A model generated the notes under the pieces. The model was not told where the DNA came from. It saw only the letters and a program-made list of their open reading frames with translations, and searched no databases. Positions 52,632 to 60,740 of a stretch of 64,000 nt of DNA are shown piece after piece. The stretch covers positions 558,001-622,000 of the forward strand of contig JBAZXA010000001.1 in the NCBI GenBank assembly GCA_041660045.1, in the 5' to 3' direction. Position numbers and translations under genes: made by a program. Positions within the stretch are counted from its first letter, which is position 1. Every line of letters starts with the position of its first letter. The stretch is from WM-3-3 sp041660045. GTDB lineage: Bacteria > Pseudomonadota > Gammaproteobacteria > Methylococcales > Methylomonadaceae.

Positions 52632-53969
52632 ATGCCGCACATTTTAATTGTTGATGATGATGCCGATTCAGCAACAGCCCTAGCCCACATAATTAGCCTT
52701 GAAGGTTTTGTCGTTGAATTAGCAGGATCTTTGGAGCAAGCCCGAGCAAAAATCAAAAAACGCATTCCCGATGCGATACTGATCGATTTGATCTTACCCG
52801 ATGGACAAGGCTTAGAAATATTTGATGACTTGGCACCGCCAATAACAACCGAAGTCATATTGATTACCGGTTATGCCAGCCTTGAATCATCTATTGAGGC
52901 CATCAGGTTGGGATTTAGGGATTATTTGATAAAACCGATTGATATTGAGCACCTAAAAAACGTTTTAGAGCGTATCCCCAAACCGAGTGACTTAAAAAAC
53001 CAAATCAATACCCTACGCGATGAATTACGTGAATTAGGCCGTTTCGGCAAACTATGGGGCGTGTCTGCAAGCATGCAGAAAGTCTATGATCAAATAGCCC
53101 GGGTAGCGCCGTCAATAGCGAGCGTTTTTATTATAGGAGAAAGTGGGACGGGAAAAGAGGTCGTCGCATTAACTATCCACGAACTAAGTGCCAGACGAAA
53201 AACCATTTTCCTGCCTGTAAACTGTAGCGCAATCTCGCCGCAACTCGCCGAAAGCGAGTTGTTCGGCCACGAAAAAGGCAGTTTTACTGGCGCCAATAAA
53301 GACCGCAAAGGCTATTTTGAACAAGCTTCTGGCGGAACTTTATTCCTTGATGAAATTACCGAAATGCCCATAGACTTACAAGCCAAATTACTACGGGTAT
53401 TAGAAACCGGACGGGTTACGCCAGTTGGCAGCAGCACCAGTTTCCAAACTGATGTCCGCATCTTGGCAGCGACTAACCGTGATCCAGAAAAAGCCGTTTT
53501 AGAAGGTAAATTACGGGAAGACTTGCTTTACCGATTACAGGTTTTTCCGCTACGCTTACCACCACTTAGGGAAAGACCCGAGGATATTTCATTATTAGCT
53601 GATTTTTTTCTACATGAACTCAACTATAGCAACCCTCAAAAGAAAACACTTAGCCAAGATGCTATTGCCAAATTAAACAGTTACAACTGGCCAGGCAATA
53701 TCCGTGAATTAAAAAATGCCTTGCATCGCGCTTATATCATGGCTGACGATGAAATCAACGCTGAGCATTTAATGGAAAATAACAGCACGGCAAACAACAC
53801 CGGCAAGATTACCCATGAAGAAATTGCCCCAGGAATGAAAATCAAGGAACTAGAACAAATCTTAATTAAAAAAACGCTGGTGCTTTGCGACGGCAACAAA
53901 GAAAAAGCAGCCGACTTATTAGGCATTAGCGTTAAGACACTCTATAACAAACTTAAAGATATGGCTTAA
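52632..53969 (+). CDS. NtrC-family sigma-54-dependent response regulator
   Basis: A 445-residue activator with a receiver (DDDADS, phospho-Asp52 in LIDLILPDGQG), a central AAA+ domain and a C-terminal Fis-type helix-turn-helix (GNKEKAADLLGISVKTLYNKL). The AAA+ domain has Walker A GESGTGKE at 169-176 and Walker B LFLDE at 237-241. The sigma-54 contact loop is GSFTGA (216-221), a one-residue variant of GAFTGA. It lies 34 bases after the hybrid kinase. The first good sigma-54 promoter in the window lies just downstream of it, so the stress genes there are its probable targets. Confidence 0.93.
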   Translation: MPHILIVDDDADSATALAHIISLEGFVVELAGSLEQARAKIKKRIPDAILIDLILPDGQGLEIFDDLAPPITTEVILITGYASLESSIEAIRLGFRDYLIKPIDIEHLKNVLERIPKPSDLKNQINTLRDELRELGRFGKLWGVSASMQKVYDQIARVAPSIASVFIIGESGTGKEVVALTIHELSARRKTIFLPVNCSAISPQLAESELFGHEKGSFTGANKDRKGYFEQASGGTLFLDEITEMPIDLQAKLLRVLETGRVTPVGSSTSFQTDVRILAATNRDPEKAVLEGKLREDLLYRLQVFPLRLPPLRERPEDISLLADFFLHELNYSNPQKKTLSQDAIAKLNSYNWPGNIRELKNALHRAYIMADDEINAEHLMENNSTANNTGKITHEEIAPGMKIKELEQILIKKTLVLCDGNKEKAADLLGISVKTLYNKLKDMA

Positions 53970-54011
53970 CCATCCTAGATTTAGACTGAATTTTGCCCCC
54001 TACCCCCCTAC

Positions 54012-54046
54012 TGAAATTTTTACAATTTCATCTGTAAATATTACAG
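54012..54046. promoter_or_regulatory. Candidate enhancer dyads for the NtrC-type activator
   Basis: Two adjacent inverted repeats: TGAAATT-TTTAC-AATTTCA (54012-54030) and CTGTAA-ATA-TTACAG (54032-54046), with centres 18 bases apart. TTACA/TGTAA occurs three times here. They lie about 85-120 bases upstream of the sigma-54 promoter, the usual distance for activator sites. A further A+T-rich dyad (AATATTTA-AAA-TAAATATT, 54106-54124) between them and the promoter could be a bend site. Confidence 0.5.
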
Positions 54047-54130
54047 GCTATATAGCTTAGTTATCTAACTGTCTGCAAAAAATTACTTTTAACCTACTGT
54101 TTTACAATATTTAAAATAAATATTTAGAGT

Positions 54131-54146
54131 TGGCCTAATGTTTGCT
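54131..54146 (+). promoter_or_regulatory. Sigma-54 promoter of the stress-gene cluster
   Basis: TGGCCT-AATGT-TTGCT matches the sigma-54 consensus TGGCAC-N5-TTGCW at the invariant GG and GC and at nine of eleven fixed positions, with correct spacing. Transcription should start near 54157, about 80 bases before the ATG of the sll1863-like gene. Confidence 0.7.
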
Positions 54147-54155
54147 TTAGTCATG

Positions 54156-54179
54156 TTACCAGAGTAATTTCTCTGGTAA
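54156..54179 (+). other. Hairpin at the predicted 5' end of the stress transcript
   Basis: TTACCAGAG (54156-54164) pairs perfectly with CTCTGGTAA (54171-54179) across a 6-base loop. No T run follows, so it is unlikely to be a terminator of the regulator gene. It coincides with the start predicted from the sigma-54 promoter and would cap the message with a stem. Confidence 0.5.
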
Positions 54180-54236
54180 TTAGCTGAATAACGTTACTGT
54201 TCTGTTCTTAAAAACCATATTTACTGGAGAAATATC

Positions 54237-54527
54237 ATGAGTCAAGACCATAAAGCCTATAAGGAAAAAGTAGATGCCCAACTTAAAGAATGGGAAGCAA
54301 AAGCTGAACTGCTAAAAGCTAAAAGTATCAATTTGGCCGCGGATGCCAAGCTTGAGTTAGAAAAACAAATACAACATATCGACTCACACAAATCAGAACT
54401 TGCCGCCTATTGTGAGCAAGTCAATGAACGCGCTGGTGATGCCTGGGAAGACGTCAAGGATGAAGCCGAAGACAAATGGAAAAAGTTTTCAGAAAGCGTG
54501 CAAAGTTTTGTTTCCAAACACACCTAA
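54237..54527 (+). CDS. sll1863-family-like small stress protein
   Basis: A 96-residue, almost wholly helical, highly charged protein without a signal peptide: DHKAYKEKVDAQLKEWEAKAELLKAKS and a C-terminal AGDAWEDVKDEAEDKWKKFSESVQSF, whose amphipathic Trp-containing repeats resemble the sll1863 family of stress-response proteins. Molecular function unknown. A strong GGAGA precedes the ATG. It is the first gene after the sigma-54 promoter, 16 bases before the DUF1328 gene. Confidence 0.78.
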   Translation: MSQDHKAYKEKVDAQLKEWEAKAELLKAKSINLAADAKLELEKQIQHIDSHKSELAAYCEQVNERAGDAWEDVKDEAEDKWKKFSESVQSFVSKHT

Positions 54528-54543
54528 ACCTTGGGAGTAGGCC

Positions 54544-54711
54544 ATGATGAATTGGGCCGTAACATTTTTAATCATAGCCATCATTGCAGGTGTATTGGGT
54601 TTTGGTGGTATAGCAGGAGTATCGATTGAATTTGCAAAAATTGCATTTTTAGCCGCCTTAGTTTTAGCAGTCGTTTTTGTACTACTGGGAAGAAGACCCC
54701 CTACGCTATGA
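54544..54711 (+). CDS. DUF1328 (YtjA-type) small membrane protein
   Basis: A 55-residue protein of two membrane helices: MMNWAVTFLIIAIIAGVLGF, then GGIAGVSIEFAKIAF and a second hydrophobic stretch ending LLGRRPPTL. This is the typical UPF0391/DUF1328 pattern (AGVLGFGGIAG). Family members are small stress-associated inner-membrane proteins of unknown function. GGGAGTAGG supplies the ribosome-binding site. Confidence 0.88.
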   Translation: MMNWAVTFLIIAIIAGVLGFGGIAGVSIEFAKIAFLAALVLAVVFVLLGRRPPTL

Positions 54712-54785
54712 GGTAAACAGCTAAATAATAGCGATAAACCTATTGATGCTTGCTGCCAGCATTGCCTAATTTTTAAGGGAAAACT

Positions 54786-55112
54786 ATGAACAAATCTACC
54801 ATTGCAACATCTATACTCATGCTAGCCTTAGGCTTTCCACTTGCCATTTCAATGGTAAGTTGCAGCGCAACACCAACCTCAGAAAGTACCGGTCAATACG
54901 TTGACGATACCACGATTAGCACAAAATTACGGGCCAAGTTTATCGATGACCCAACCGTTAGTACTTTAAATATCAATGTGGAAACCTTTAAGGGTGTTGT
55001 TCAGCTAAGCGGCTTTGCTAATTCAATGGCCGAGATCAAACAGGCTGAATTATTAGCCAAGGACACTAGCGGCGTAAAATCTGTGCGTAACGATATTCAT
55101 TTAAAAAAATAA
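54786..55112 (+). CDS. BON-domain lipoprotein (OsmY-like)
   Basis: A 108-residue protein with an N-terminal lipoprotein-type signal (SMVSC, Cys near 26) and one BON domain: DDTTISTKLRAKFIDDPTVSTLNINVETFKGVVQLSGFANSMAEIKQAELLAKDTSGVKSVRNDI. BON domains bind phospholipid. OsmY and similar proteins protect the envelope under osmotic stress. It follows DUF1328 by 74 bases, with AAGGGAAA as ribosome-binding site. Confidence 0.88.
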   Translation: MNKSTIATSILMLALGFPLAISMVSCSATPTSESTGQYVDDTTISTKLRAKFIDDPTVSTLNINVETFKGVVQLSGFANSMAEIKQAELLAKDTSGVKSVRNDIHLKK

Positions 55113-55185
55113 CACTCATTAACAGTCAGCATTTCTACTCTCACGAATGTTCGGCTGTTTACTCTCACGTCTTTTGGAGAAAATA

Positions 55186-55452
55186 ATGCACCTAATTAAA
55201 ATTCTGACCCTAACTTTTATCTCAGTCCTGTTTACTAATGGCTACGCCTTTGAAACACAGGCTGAAAAAAATGAAACCACTAAAAACGAGATTAAGCATG
55301 AAGCCAAAAAAGCGGTTAACCGCATAGAAGAAACGGTATGTCTAGACAGTGACGTAGAATGTTTAAAACAAAAGGCTAGCCACCGTATTGAAGAAACAAC
55401 CGATGCCGTCAAAGACAAAACGACAGAAATAAAAAATAAAATTGACGAATAA
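55186..55452 (+). CDS. Unknown small exported protein with RIEET repeats
   Basis: 88 residues from ATG 55186, which has TTGGAGA just before it. An upstream in-frame start at 55147 lacks one. A signal peptide (cleavage near GYA) precedes a Lys/Glu-rich helical region in which RIEET occurs twice (VNRIEETVCLD, SHRIEETTDAV) with two cysteines between them (CLDSDVEC). No family recognised. The two cysteines could form a disulfide in the periplasm. It lies in the stress cluster between the BON and DUF4398 genes. Confidence 0.72.
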   Translation: MHLIKILTLTFISVLFTNGYAFETQAEKNETTKNEIKHEAKKAVNRIEETVCLDSDVECLKQKASHRIEETTDAVKDKTTEIKNKIDE

Positions 55453-55627
55453 CAATTTTATTGCAAACCCATTGATAAACCGAAAATTAGCCCCTAAAAG
55501 CCGCTAATTTAAGGGCTAGCCAGTGTTAACCCTCAGCTAAATCATTAAATAAGCTAGCACCTACCCTAGATTACGAAAAATTAACTTATTGATTCAATAA
55601 AGTAGAATTTTAAGTTTGCCTTTGCCA

Positions 55628-55672
55628 GTTTGAAATTCTGTTCGTGCTTTTACAGGCACGAACGCTTCAAAC
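55628..55672. other. Long two-part hairpin in the 310-base gap before the DUF4398 gene
   Basis: An outer pair GTTTGAA/TTCAAAC (55628-55634, 55666-55672) encloses a perfect inner pair GTTCGTGC/GCACGAAC (55640-55647, 55656-55663) with an 8-base loop; internal loops are 5 and 2 bases. A weaker hairpin TAGCCC/GGGCTA lies at 55488-55518. Neither has a T run. The rest of 55453-55762 holds no gene that I can see. Confidence 0.5.
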
Positions 55673-55762
55673 ATTAAATATCCAGCCCATCGTTAACCTG
55701 TTTGGTAAGGACTAGCTGTCAATATCTTTAAAAACCAATTTTAACTTTGTTAGGTAATTACC

Positions 55763-56143
55763 ATGAACAAGATCAACGCATTGAAACGGTTATATCTTAT
55801 ATCAAGTATTTCTATACCCTTGACTTTAGTGGCTTGTGGATCAAACCCACCGACAGAACAAATTTCTGTGGCTGAACATTTGATACGCGAATCCGATATT
55901 AATAAATCAACCGAATACGCTCCTTTGGAAATCCGTATTGCACGGGAAAACTTAGACGCGGCAAAAGCTGCGTTAGCTGCAGGCCATAACGATGAGGCTA
56001 AACGATTAGCGGAAAAAGTCGCGGTTGATGTTGAAACTGCAGGCGCAAAAGCGGATTCGGTTAGAGCTAAAAATGCGGTTGATGAGCTCCAAAAAAGTAT
56101 TCGGACGCTTAGCCAAGAAATAGATTCTAAGTCTAATTTTTAA
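55763..56143 (+). CDS. DUF4398 lipoprotein
   Basis: A 126-residue predicted lipoprotein (lipobox LVAC, Cys near 25) with a DUF4398 helical domain: VAEHLIRESDINKSTEYAPLEIRIARENLDAAKAALAAGHNDEAKRLAEKVAVDVETAGAKA, ending in a coiled coil. The domain is common in proteins located next to OmpA-type proteins. It probably works with the next gene, which carries a similar helical region fused to OmpA and lies 21 bases downstream. Confidence 0.87.
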   Translation: MNKINALKRLYLISSISIPLTLVACGSNPPTEQISVAEHLIRESDINKSTEYAPLEIRIARENLDAAKAALAAGHNDEAKRLAEKVAVDVETAGAKADSVRAKNAVDELQKSIRTLSQEIDSKSNF

Positions 56144-56164
56144 CCTATAAAAAGGACGATAGCC

Positions 56165-56992
56165 ATGAATAACATCAAGAAAAAAATAGTTTCTGCCATT
56201 ACTCTGGTAAGTTCATACAGCTTTCTAGCTGGTTGCGCTACATCCCATAATCCAGCTTTGGAACAAGCTCAAGCGGAGATTGCTAATTTACAAAGCAATC
56301 CAGAAATTGCTACGAATGCCCCAGTGGCCTTATATGAAGCTAAAAAAGCGCTAACCAAAGCAGAATCAGCCTGGGATGCGACGGAAGACGATGTTAAAGT
56401 CAATCATTTAGCTTATATCGCAAAACGTCGTGCAGAAATCACCCAATATACGGCTAACCGCAATATGAACGAAGCACAACAAAAAGCATTGGAAGAACAA
56501 CGGCAACAATTGGCATTAAATTCAAAAACCAAAGACATCAAACAAGCTCAAAACAAAGTTAAGATGTTAGAGGATGAGTTAATGAAAATGAAAGAGCTTA
56601 AGCCTGAAAAAACCGAAAGGGGTTTAGTACTCACCTTGGGTGATGTGTTATTTGCTACAGGCAAGGCTCAATTAACTGCTGGCGCAAGTAATAATTTATT
56701 TAAGCTCACCACGTTTTTAAATGAAAATACTGACCGTAATATACTCATTGAAGGTCATACCGACAGTGTCGGCAGTGAAGATATGAACTTAAGGTTATCA
56801 TTAAGAAGAGCAGATGCGGTTACAGGCTTTTTGGCCCGCAATGGTGTCGACCGATTACGCATAACTACTAAAGGCTATGGTGAATTATATCCGGTAGCCT
56901 CTAACGATAACGCAACCGGTAGACAATTAAACCGTAGGGTTGAATTGATTGTCCTGGATCAGGGTAAAACTGCAAATGATGTTAGACGATAA
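56165..56992 (+). CDS. OmpA-family lipoprotein with DUF4398-like N-terminal region
   Basis: A 275-residue protein with lipobox LAGC (Cys near 24). Its helical DUF4398-like region (NPALEQAQAEIANLQSNPEIATNAPVALYEAKKALTKAE) and coiled coil reach to about 145. The C-terminal OmpA peptidoglycan-binding domain has GDVLFATGKAQL, IEGHTDSVGSEDMNLRLSLRRADAV and NRRVELIV. It should anchor the outer membrane to peptidoglycan. AAAGGAC precedes the ATG. It is the last gene of the rightward envelope cluster. Confidence 0.9.
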   Translation: MNNIKKKIVSAITLVSSYSFLAGCATSHNPALEQAQAEIANLQSNPEIATNAPVALYEAKKALTKAESAWDATEDDVKVNHLAYIAKRRAEITQYTANRNMNEAQQKALEEQRQQLALNSKTKDIKQAQNKVKMLEDELMKMKELKPEKTERGLVLTLGDVLFATGKAQLTAGASNNLFKLTTFLNENTDRNILIEGHTDSVGSEDMNLRLSLRRADAVTGFLARNGVDRLRITTKGYGELYPVASNDNATGRQLNRRVELIVLDQGKTANDVRR

Positions 56993-57175
56993 AAAAAATC
57001 ACTTAACTTTCGCTGCCCAGACTTAAACCAAATCAAACAGTAAGCGCTATATTTAAACGTTCTGTTAGGTTAAATACAACCTCAAAATTAAACCTTATTT
57101 AAAGTGTAATCTGCCTGGCATGAACCGTGTTTTAAATTATTGCGTTGTTTCTAAACTCGAGAAATTTGCAAACTA

Positions 57176-59671
57176 TCATGCCAGACGGACAATTTTGTTG
57201 GTGTTAACTGTGTTGTCTATGGTGAATTGACCAATTACCTCACTTAGGCTTTGAGTTTGCCTTTCTAAGGATTCTGACGCAGCCGCTGCGTGTTCAACCA
57301 AGGCTGCATTTTGCTGGGTGACATCATCCATTTGCCCGATTGCCATATTAACTTGCTCTATGCCCACCGTTTGTTGTTCTGAGGCAACGGCTATCTGAGA
57401 CATCATCATTGTCACACTCATTATCGAATTGACAATTTCATGCATTTTTTCACCTGTAGTACTGACTAATTGACTACCCTCTTCTACTTGAGTAACAGAA
57501 CTGTTGATTAATAACTTAATTTCTTTTGCTGCAGAAGCCACGCGTTGCGCAAGGTTTTGTACCTCTCCTGCGACCACCGCAAAACCACGGCCTTGGTCGC
57601 CAGCCCTAGCTGCCTCTACTGCAGCATTCAATGCCAATATATTAGTCTGAAAAGCGATACCATCTATGACTGTAATAATATCAACGATTTTTTGGGATGA
57701 TTCATTGATATTACCCATGGTTTTGATGACTTGACTCACTACCTGTACACCCTGAGCAGCTATTTCGCTGGCACCGGCCGCAAGCTCGCTAGCATTCTTA
57801 GCATTTTCCGAGTTATGTTGTACGGTAGATGTCAATTCATGCATACTCGCTGCGGTTTGTTCAAGGCTCGCCGCTTGTTCTTCGGTACGCCTAGACAAAT
57901 CATTATTCCCCACGGCTATTTCATTGGCTGCTTTATTGATATTACTGCTCACCAACTTAATTTCGCCTAACATTTGTTTTAATTTTGCTGACGTTGTATT
58001 AACGGCCAACTTTACCTGCCCAAATGTGCCTGGGTAATCTTGCTTAATAACTTGAGTTAAATCACCTTGTGAAACCGCTATAACGACCCGCTCTACATCA
58101 CCAAAACCTGCCTCGCAAGTATGCATAAGCAAATTTAGGTCTTCAAGAATGTCCTTAAACACAAACTCAAAATTTTGGGCGCTGGCACGTCGCGAAAAAT
58201 CACCCATGACACCTGCATTAACAATAGCCTTGATTTCAGAGCTCATAGCCAGCAAGGCATTTTTAATGTTTTGCATTGTTTTTGTAATCGTTGCAGTTTC
58301 ACCAGGCAAGTCCTCAATATCTACTGAAAAATCACCTTTTGCATATTGCTGGATAATTTGGATTATACGTCTGTTAAGACGGATTCTTGATTGCACCAAC
58401 TCATTAATTTCAGCCGCCATATTGCCATAAAGACCAGGTAATGTTGAGCAATCAAGTTGTTCTGTCACCAAACCTTGCGCATGTTTATTTGAAACGTCAT
58501 TCAAGGCAAACACTAAATGCTTCAACGCATTTTGCATGGTTTGCATATCTTTTAGAACTTCGCCCAACTCATCTTGATGCTTAATGTTAATATTTGTATC
58601 CAAATTACCTTTTGCAATAGCACCAGACACCAAGCGCAGCTGCTTAATCGAAAGAAATATGCCACTTGTTAAAGTCATGTTCAATACCACGCTAATTAAA
58701 ATGGTTAATACGGTAAGGCAAATAAGTAAAACTGTAATATTATTGGCTGAGTTTTTTAGGTTGTTTGCGGTTGAGAATAAATCGTTAGCAAGTTTTACTT
58801 CGACAGTTTTCAACAAATTGATATGTTCTGTAGATAATTTAAACCAATAGACGGGGTCTACCGCAAAGCCATCATCGCTGTTATTTTCCAACGCAATATT
58901 GCGCATCCTCACAACCTCATTGGTCGCTGGCGAATTTAATTGGCTATTAAAATAATCTTGTTGTTGCGATAAGGCAGAGCCCAAAAATAATTTAATGTAG
59001 AGTGCCTGTGCAGTGTAGCTTTGTAAAAACAACTTTTGTAGTGCGGGTGTAAAATGACCTGTGGAAAACGCCATAGTCAAATAAGCGCGCTCTAAACCCG
59101 CATTTTCTTTGGCTCTGAGCAAACTGGTATACGATGACGCCAATTGGGCAATTTGGCTGTTATGACTAACCTTTGCCAATTGAGCCGGTAGATCCAACAA
59201 CGCATTAATCAATTGCGTGTAATTTTCCCCCGAACTTAAGGCATTTATATCTAAATGGCTAACCTGCTGCCTCAAGCTTTCCAATGCCCTTAGTTTATTA
59301 TTCGCCAACCTGGCTAATGAAAAAAAGCTATTTTGGTCTTGCTCAAATACCAAGCCATCCAAAGCTTGTTGAAATATTAAAATAGCATCATCCGTATTAT
59401 GCCGCTGTTCTACTAAATCAGTGCTAAATTTGTCACCACCGCTATTGATAAAGCCAGCACTCATACCGCGCTCTTTTTGCAAATTATGGATCAGATCACC
59501 TACCTTTACAGACACCTCTGCTAGTATCTGTAACTGGCTCATTTCATTTGCGACCTTAATTTTTTCGATGGCTAGGGTGCCAGCAAAAAAAAGTAACAAC
59601 AAGGTAGGTATGGCTGCAATCAGAAATAATCTTGCTTTTAAACTCAAAAAAGTAATGGGTTTAGTTCTCAT
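57176..59671 (-). CDS. Methyl-accepting chemotaxis protein with nitrate/nitrite-sensor domain
   Basis: About 831 residues. Two membrane helices (about 12-32 and 305-328) flank a periplasmic helical NIT domain (LIHNLQKERGMSAGFINSGGDKF, LVEQRHNTDDAI, KENAGLERAYL). HAMP segments and the signalling hairpin (GIAFQTNILALNAAVEAARAGDQGRGF) follow. NIT domains bind nitrate/nitrite or other small anions; the ligand here is unknown. The end, NKIVRLA, has no CheR/CheB pentapeptide. I chose ATG 59671, with GAGGG 7 bases before, over TTG 59689. It is far from the che operon, and TATACA-N17-TATACT upstream (59807-59835) may be its own promoter. Confidence 0.9.
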   Translation of the reverse strand: MRTKPITFLSLKARLFLIAAIPTLLLLFFAGTLAIEKIKVANEMSQLQILAEVSVKVGDLIHNLQKERGMSAGFINSGGDKFSTDLVEQRHNTDDAILIFQQALDGLVFEQDQNSFFSLARLANNKLRALESLRQQVSHLDINALSSGENYTQLINALLDLPAQLAKVSHNSQIAQLASSYTSLLRAKENAGLERAYLTMAFSTGHFTPALQKLFLQSYTAQALYIKLFLGSALSQQQDYFNSQLNSPATNEVVRMRNIALENNSDDGFAVDPVYWFKLSTEHINLLKTVEVKLANDLFSTANNLKNSANNITVLLICLTVLTILISVVLNMTLTSGIFLSIKQLRLVSGAIAKGNLDTNINIKHQDELGEVLKDMQTMQNALKHLVFALNDVSNKHAQGLVTEQLDCSTLPGLYGNMAAEINELVQSRIRLNRRIIQIIQQYAKGDFSVDIEDLPGETATITKTMQNIKNALLAMSSEIKAIVNAGVMGDFSRRASAQNFEFVFKDILEDLNLLMHTCEAGFGDVERVVIAVSQGDLTQVIKQDYPGTFGQVKLAVNTTSAKLKQMLGEIKLVSSNINKAANEIAVGNNDLSRRTEEQAASLEQTAASMHELTSTVQHNSENAKNASELAAGASEIAAQGVQVVSQVIKTMGNINESSQKIVDIITVIDGIAFQTNILALNAAVEAARAGDQGRGFAVVAGEVQNLAQRVASAAKEIKLLINSSVTQVEEGSQLVSTTGEKMHEIVNSIMSVTMMMSQIAVASEQQTVGIEQVNMAIGQMDDVTQQNAALVEHAAAASESLERQTQSLSEVIGQFTIDNTVNTNKIVRLA

Positions 59672-59903
59672 TACTGCCCTCAAAAACAATTTTATATTTT
59701 AAGAAGCACCAGAAACTAGAAAACCAGCCAGTGCGATAAAAAGCTAAACCAGTTACTATAAAAGGAAAGCCAGCGAATCAATATTGAACAGAAAAAACTA
59801 TCGTTTTCTCAGTATAGACATATATTATTTGGTTGTATAAAAATCAGCACAAAAAAATCATTTAAGCGGTTATTACGATCAATTTGGCAATAATACTGGT
59901 GTC

Positions 59904-60731
59904 TTAAGCTTGCCCCCATTGCACTAAACCAGTATAGGCACTAACAATGACCAAAAGACCAAAAATAATACGGTACCAGGCGAATGCTGTAAAATCATGG
60001 TTGCTGATATAACGTATTAACCCCCTGACTGCTAATAAAGCACTGATGAAAGCCGCCACCGTCCCTATAGCAAAAATAGGTATATCACTCGCATTTAATA
60101 AATCCCGATGTTTATACAAGTCATAAAGGCTAGCCAAAATTAAGGTCGGTATGGCTAAAAAAAATGAAAATTCAGCTGCGGCTTTACGGGACAAACCTAT
60201 TAACAGGCCACCGATTATGGTTGAGCCGGAACGCGATGTACCCGGTATTAATGCAAAAGCTTGCGCAAAACCCAATTTTAGGGCATCTAAATAAGTCAGC
60301 TCTTCAACCTCATGAATACGGATATTATGCTGACGCTTTTCTGCCCAAAAAATCACGAAGGCGCCTACAATAAACGCGGTCGCGACTGGGATCGGTTGAA
60401 ACAAATGTGCTTTTATGTATTTGCCAAATAGTAACCCTAAAATAGCTAAGGGCAAAAAAGCGATGCTTAAATTGACCGTAAACTTAATCGCAGTCGGTTC
60501 TAACTGTAACAATCCCTTAAGTACAGCGCCTATTTTTGCCCTATACTCCCAGCAGACGGCAAAGATAGCACCTGTTTGGATGACAATCTCAAAAACCTTG
60601 CCGGTTTCATCATTAAAATGCAGTAAATCGCCGACTAAGATTAAATGCCCAGTACTAGAAATTGGTAAAAATTCTGTTAAACCTTCAACTAAGCCTAAAA
60701 TTAATGCTTTAAATGCAACTATCAAATCCAT
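59904..60731 (-). CDS. uppP: Undecaprenyl-diphosphate phosphatase UppP/BacA
   Basis: A 275-residue inner-membrane enzyme that recycles undecaprenyl diphosphate to the monophosphate carrier for cell-wall synthesis. The catalytic motifs EGLTEFLPISSTGHLILV and PGTSRSGSTI are intact, and about eight helices are expected. It is 9 bases downstream of truD in the leftward eno-to-uppP run. A 233-base gap separates it from the chemoreceptor gene. Confidence 0.95.
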   Translation of the reverse strand: MDLIVAFKALILGLVEGLTEFLPISSTGHLILVGDLLHFNDETGKVFEIVIQTGAIFAVCWEYRAKIGAVLKGLLQLEPTAIKFTVNLSIAFLPLAILGLLFGKYIKAHLFQPIPVATAFIVGAFVIFWAEKRQHNIRIHEVEELTYLDALKLGFAQAFALIPGTSRSGSTIIGGLLIGLSRKAAAEFSFFLAIPTLILASLYDLYKHRDLLNASDIPIFAIGTVAAFISALLAVRGLIRYISNHDFTAFAWYRIIFGLLVIVSAYTGLVQWGQA

Positions 60732-60740
60732 AATATCTCC

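Noticed and set aside
51452..53969. Receiver-kinase and NtrC genes as a split of one hybrid protein
   Set aside because: Each has a complete receiver and its own start, and the domain sets belong to different families. There is no sign of a frameshift.
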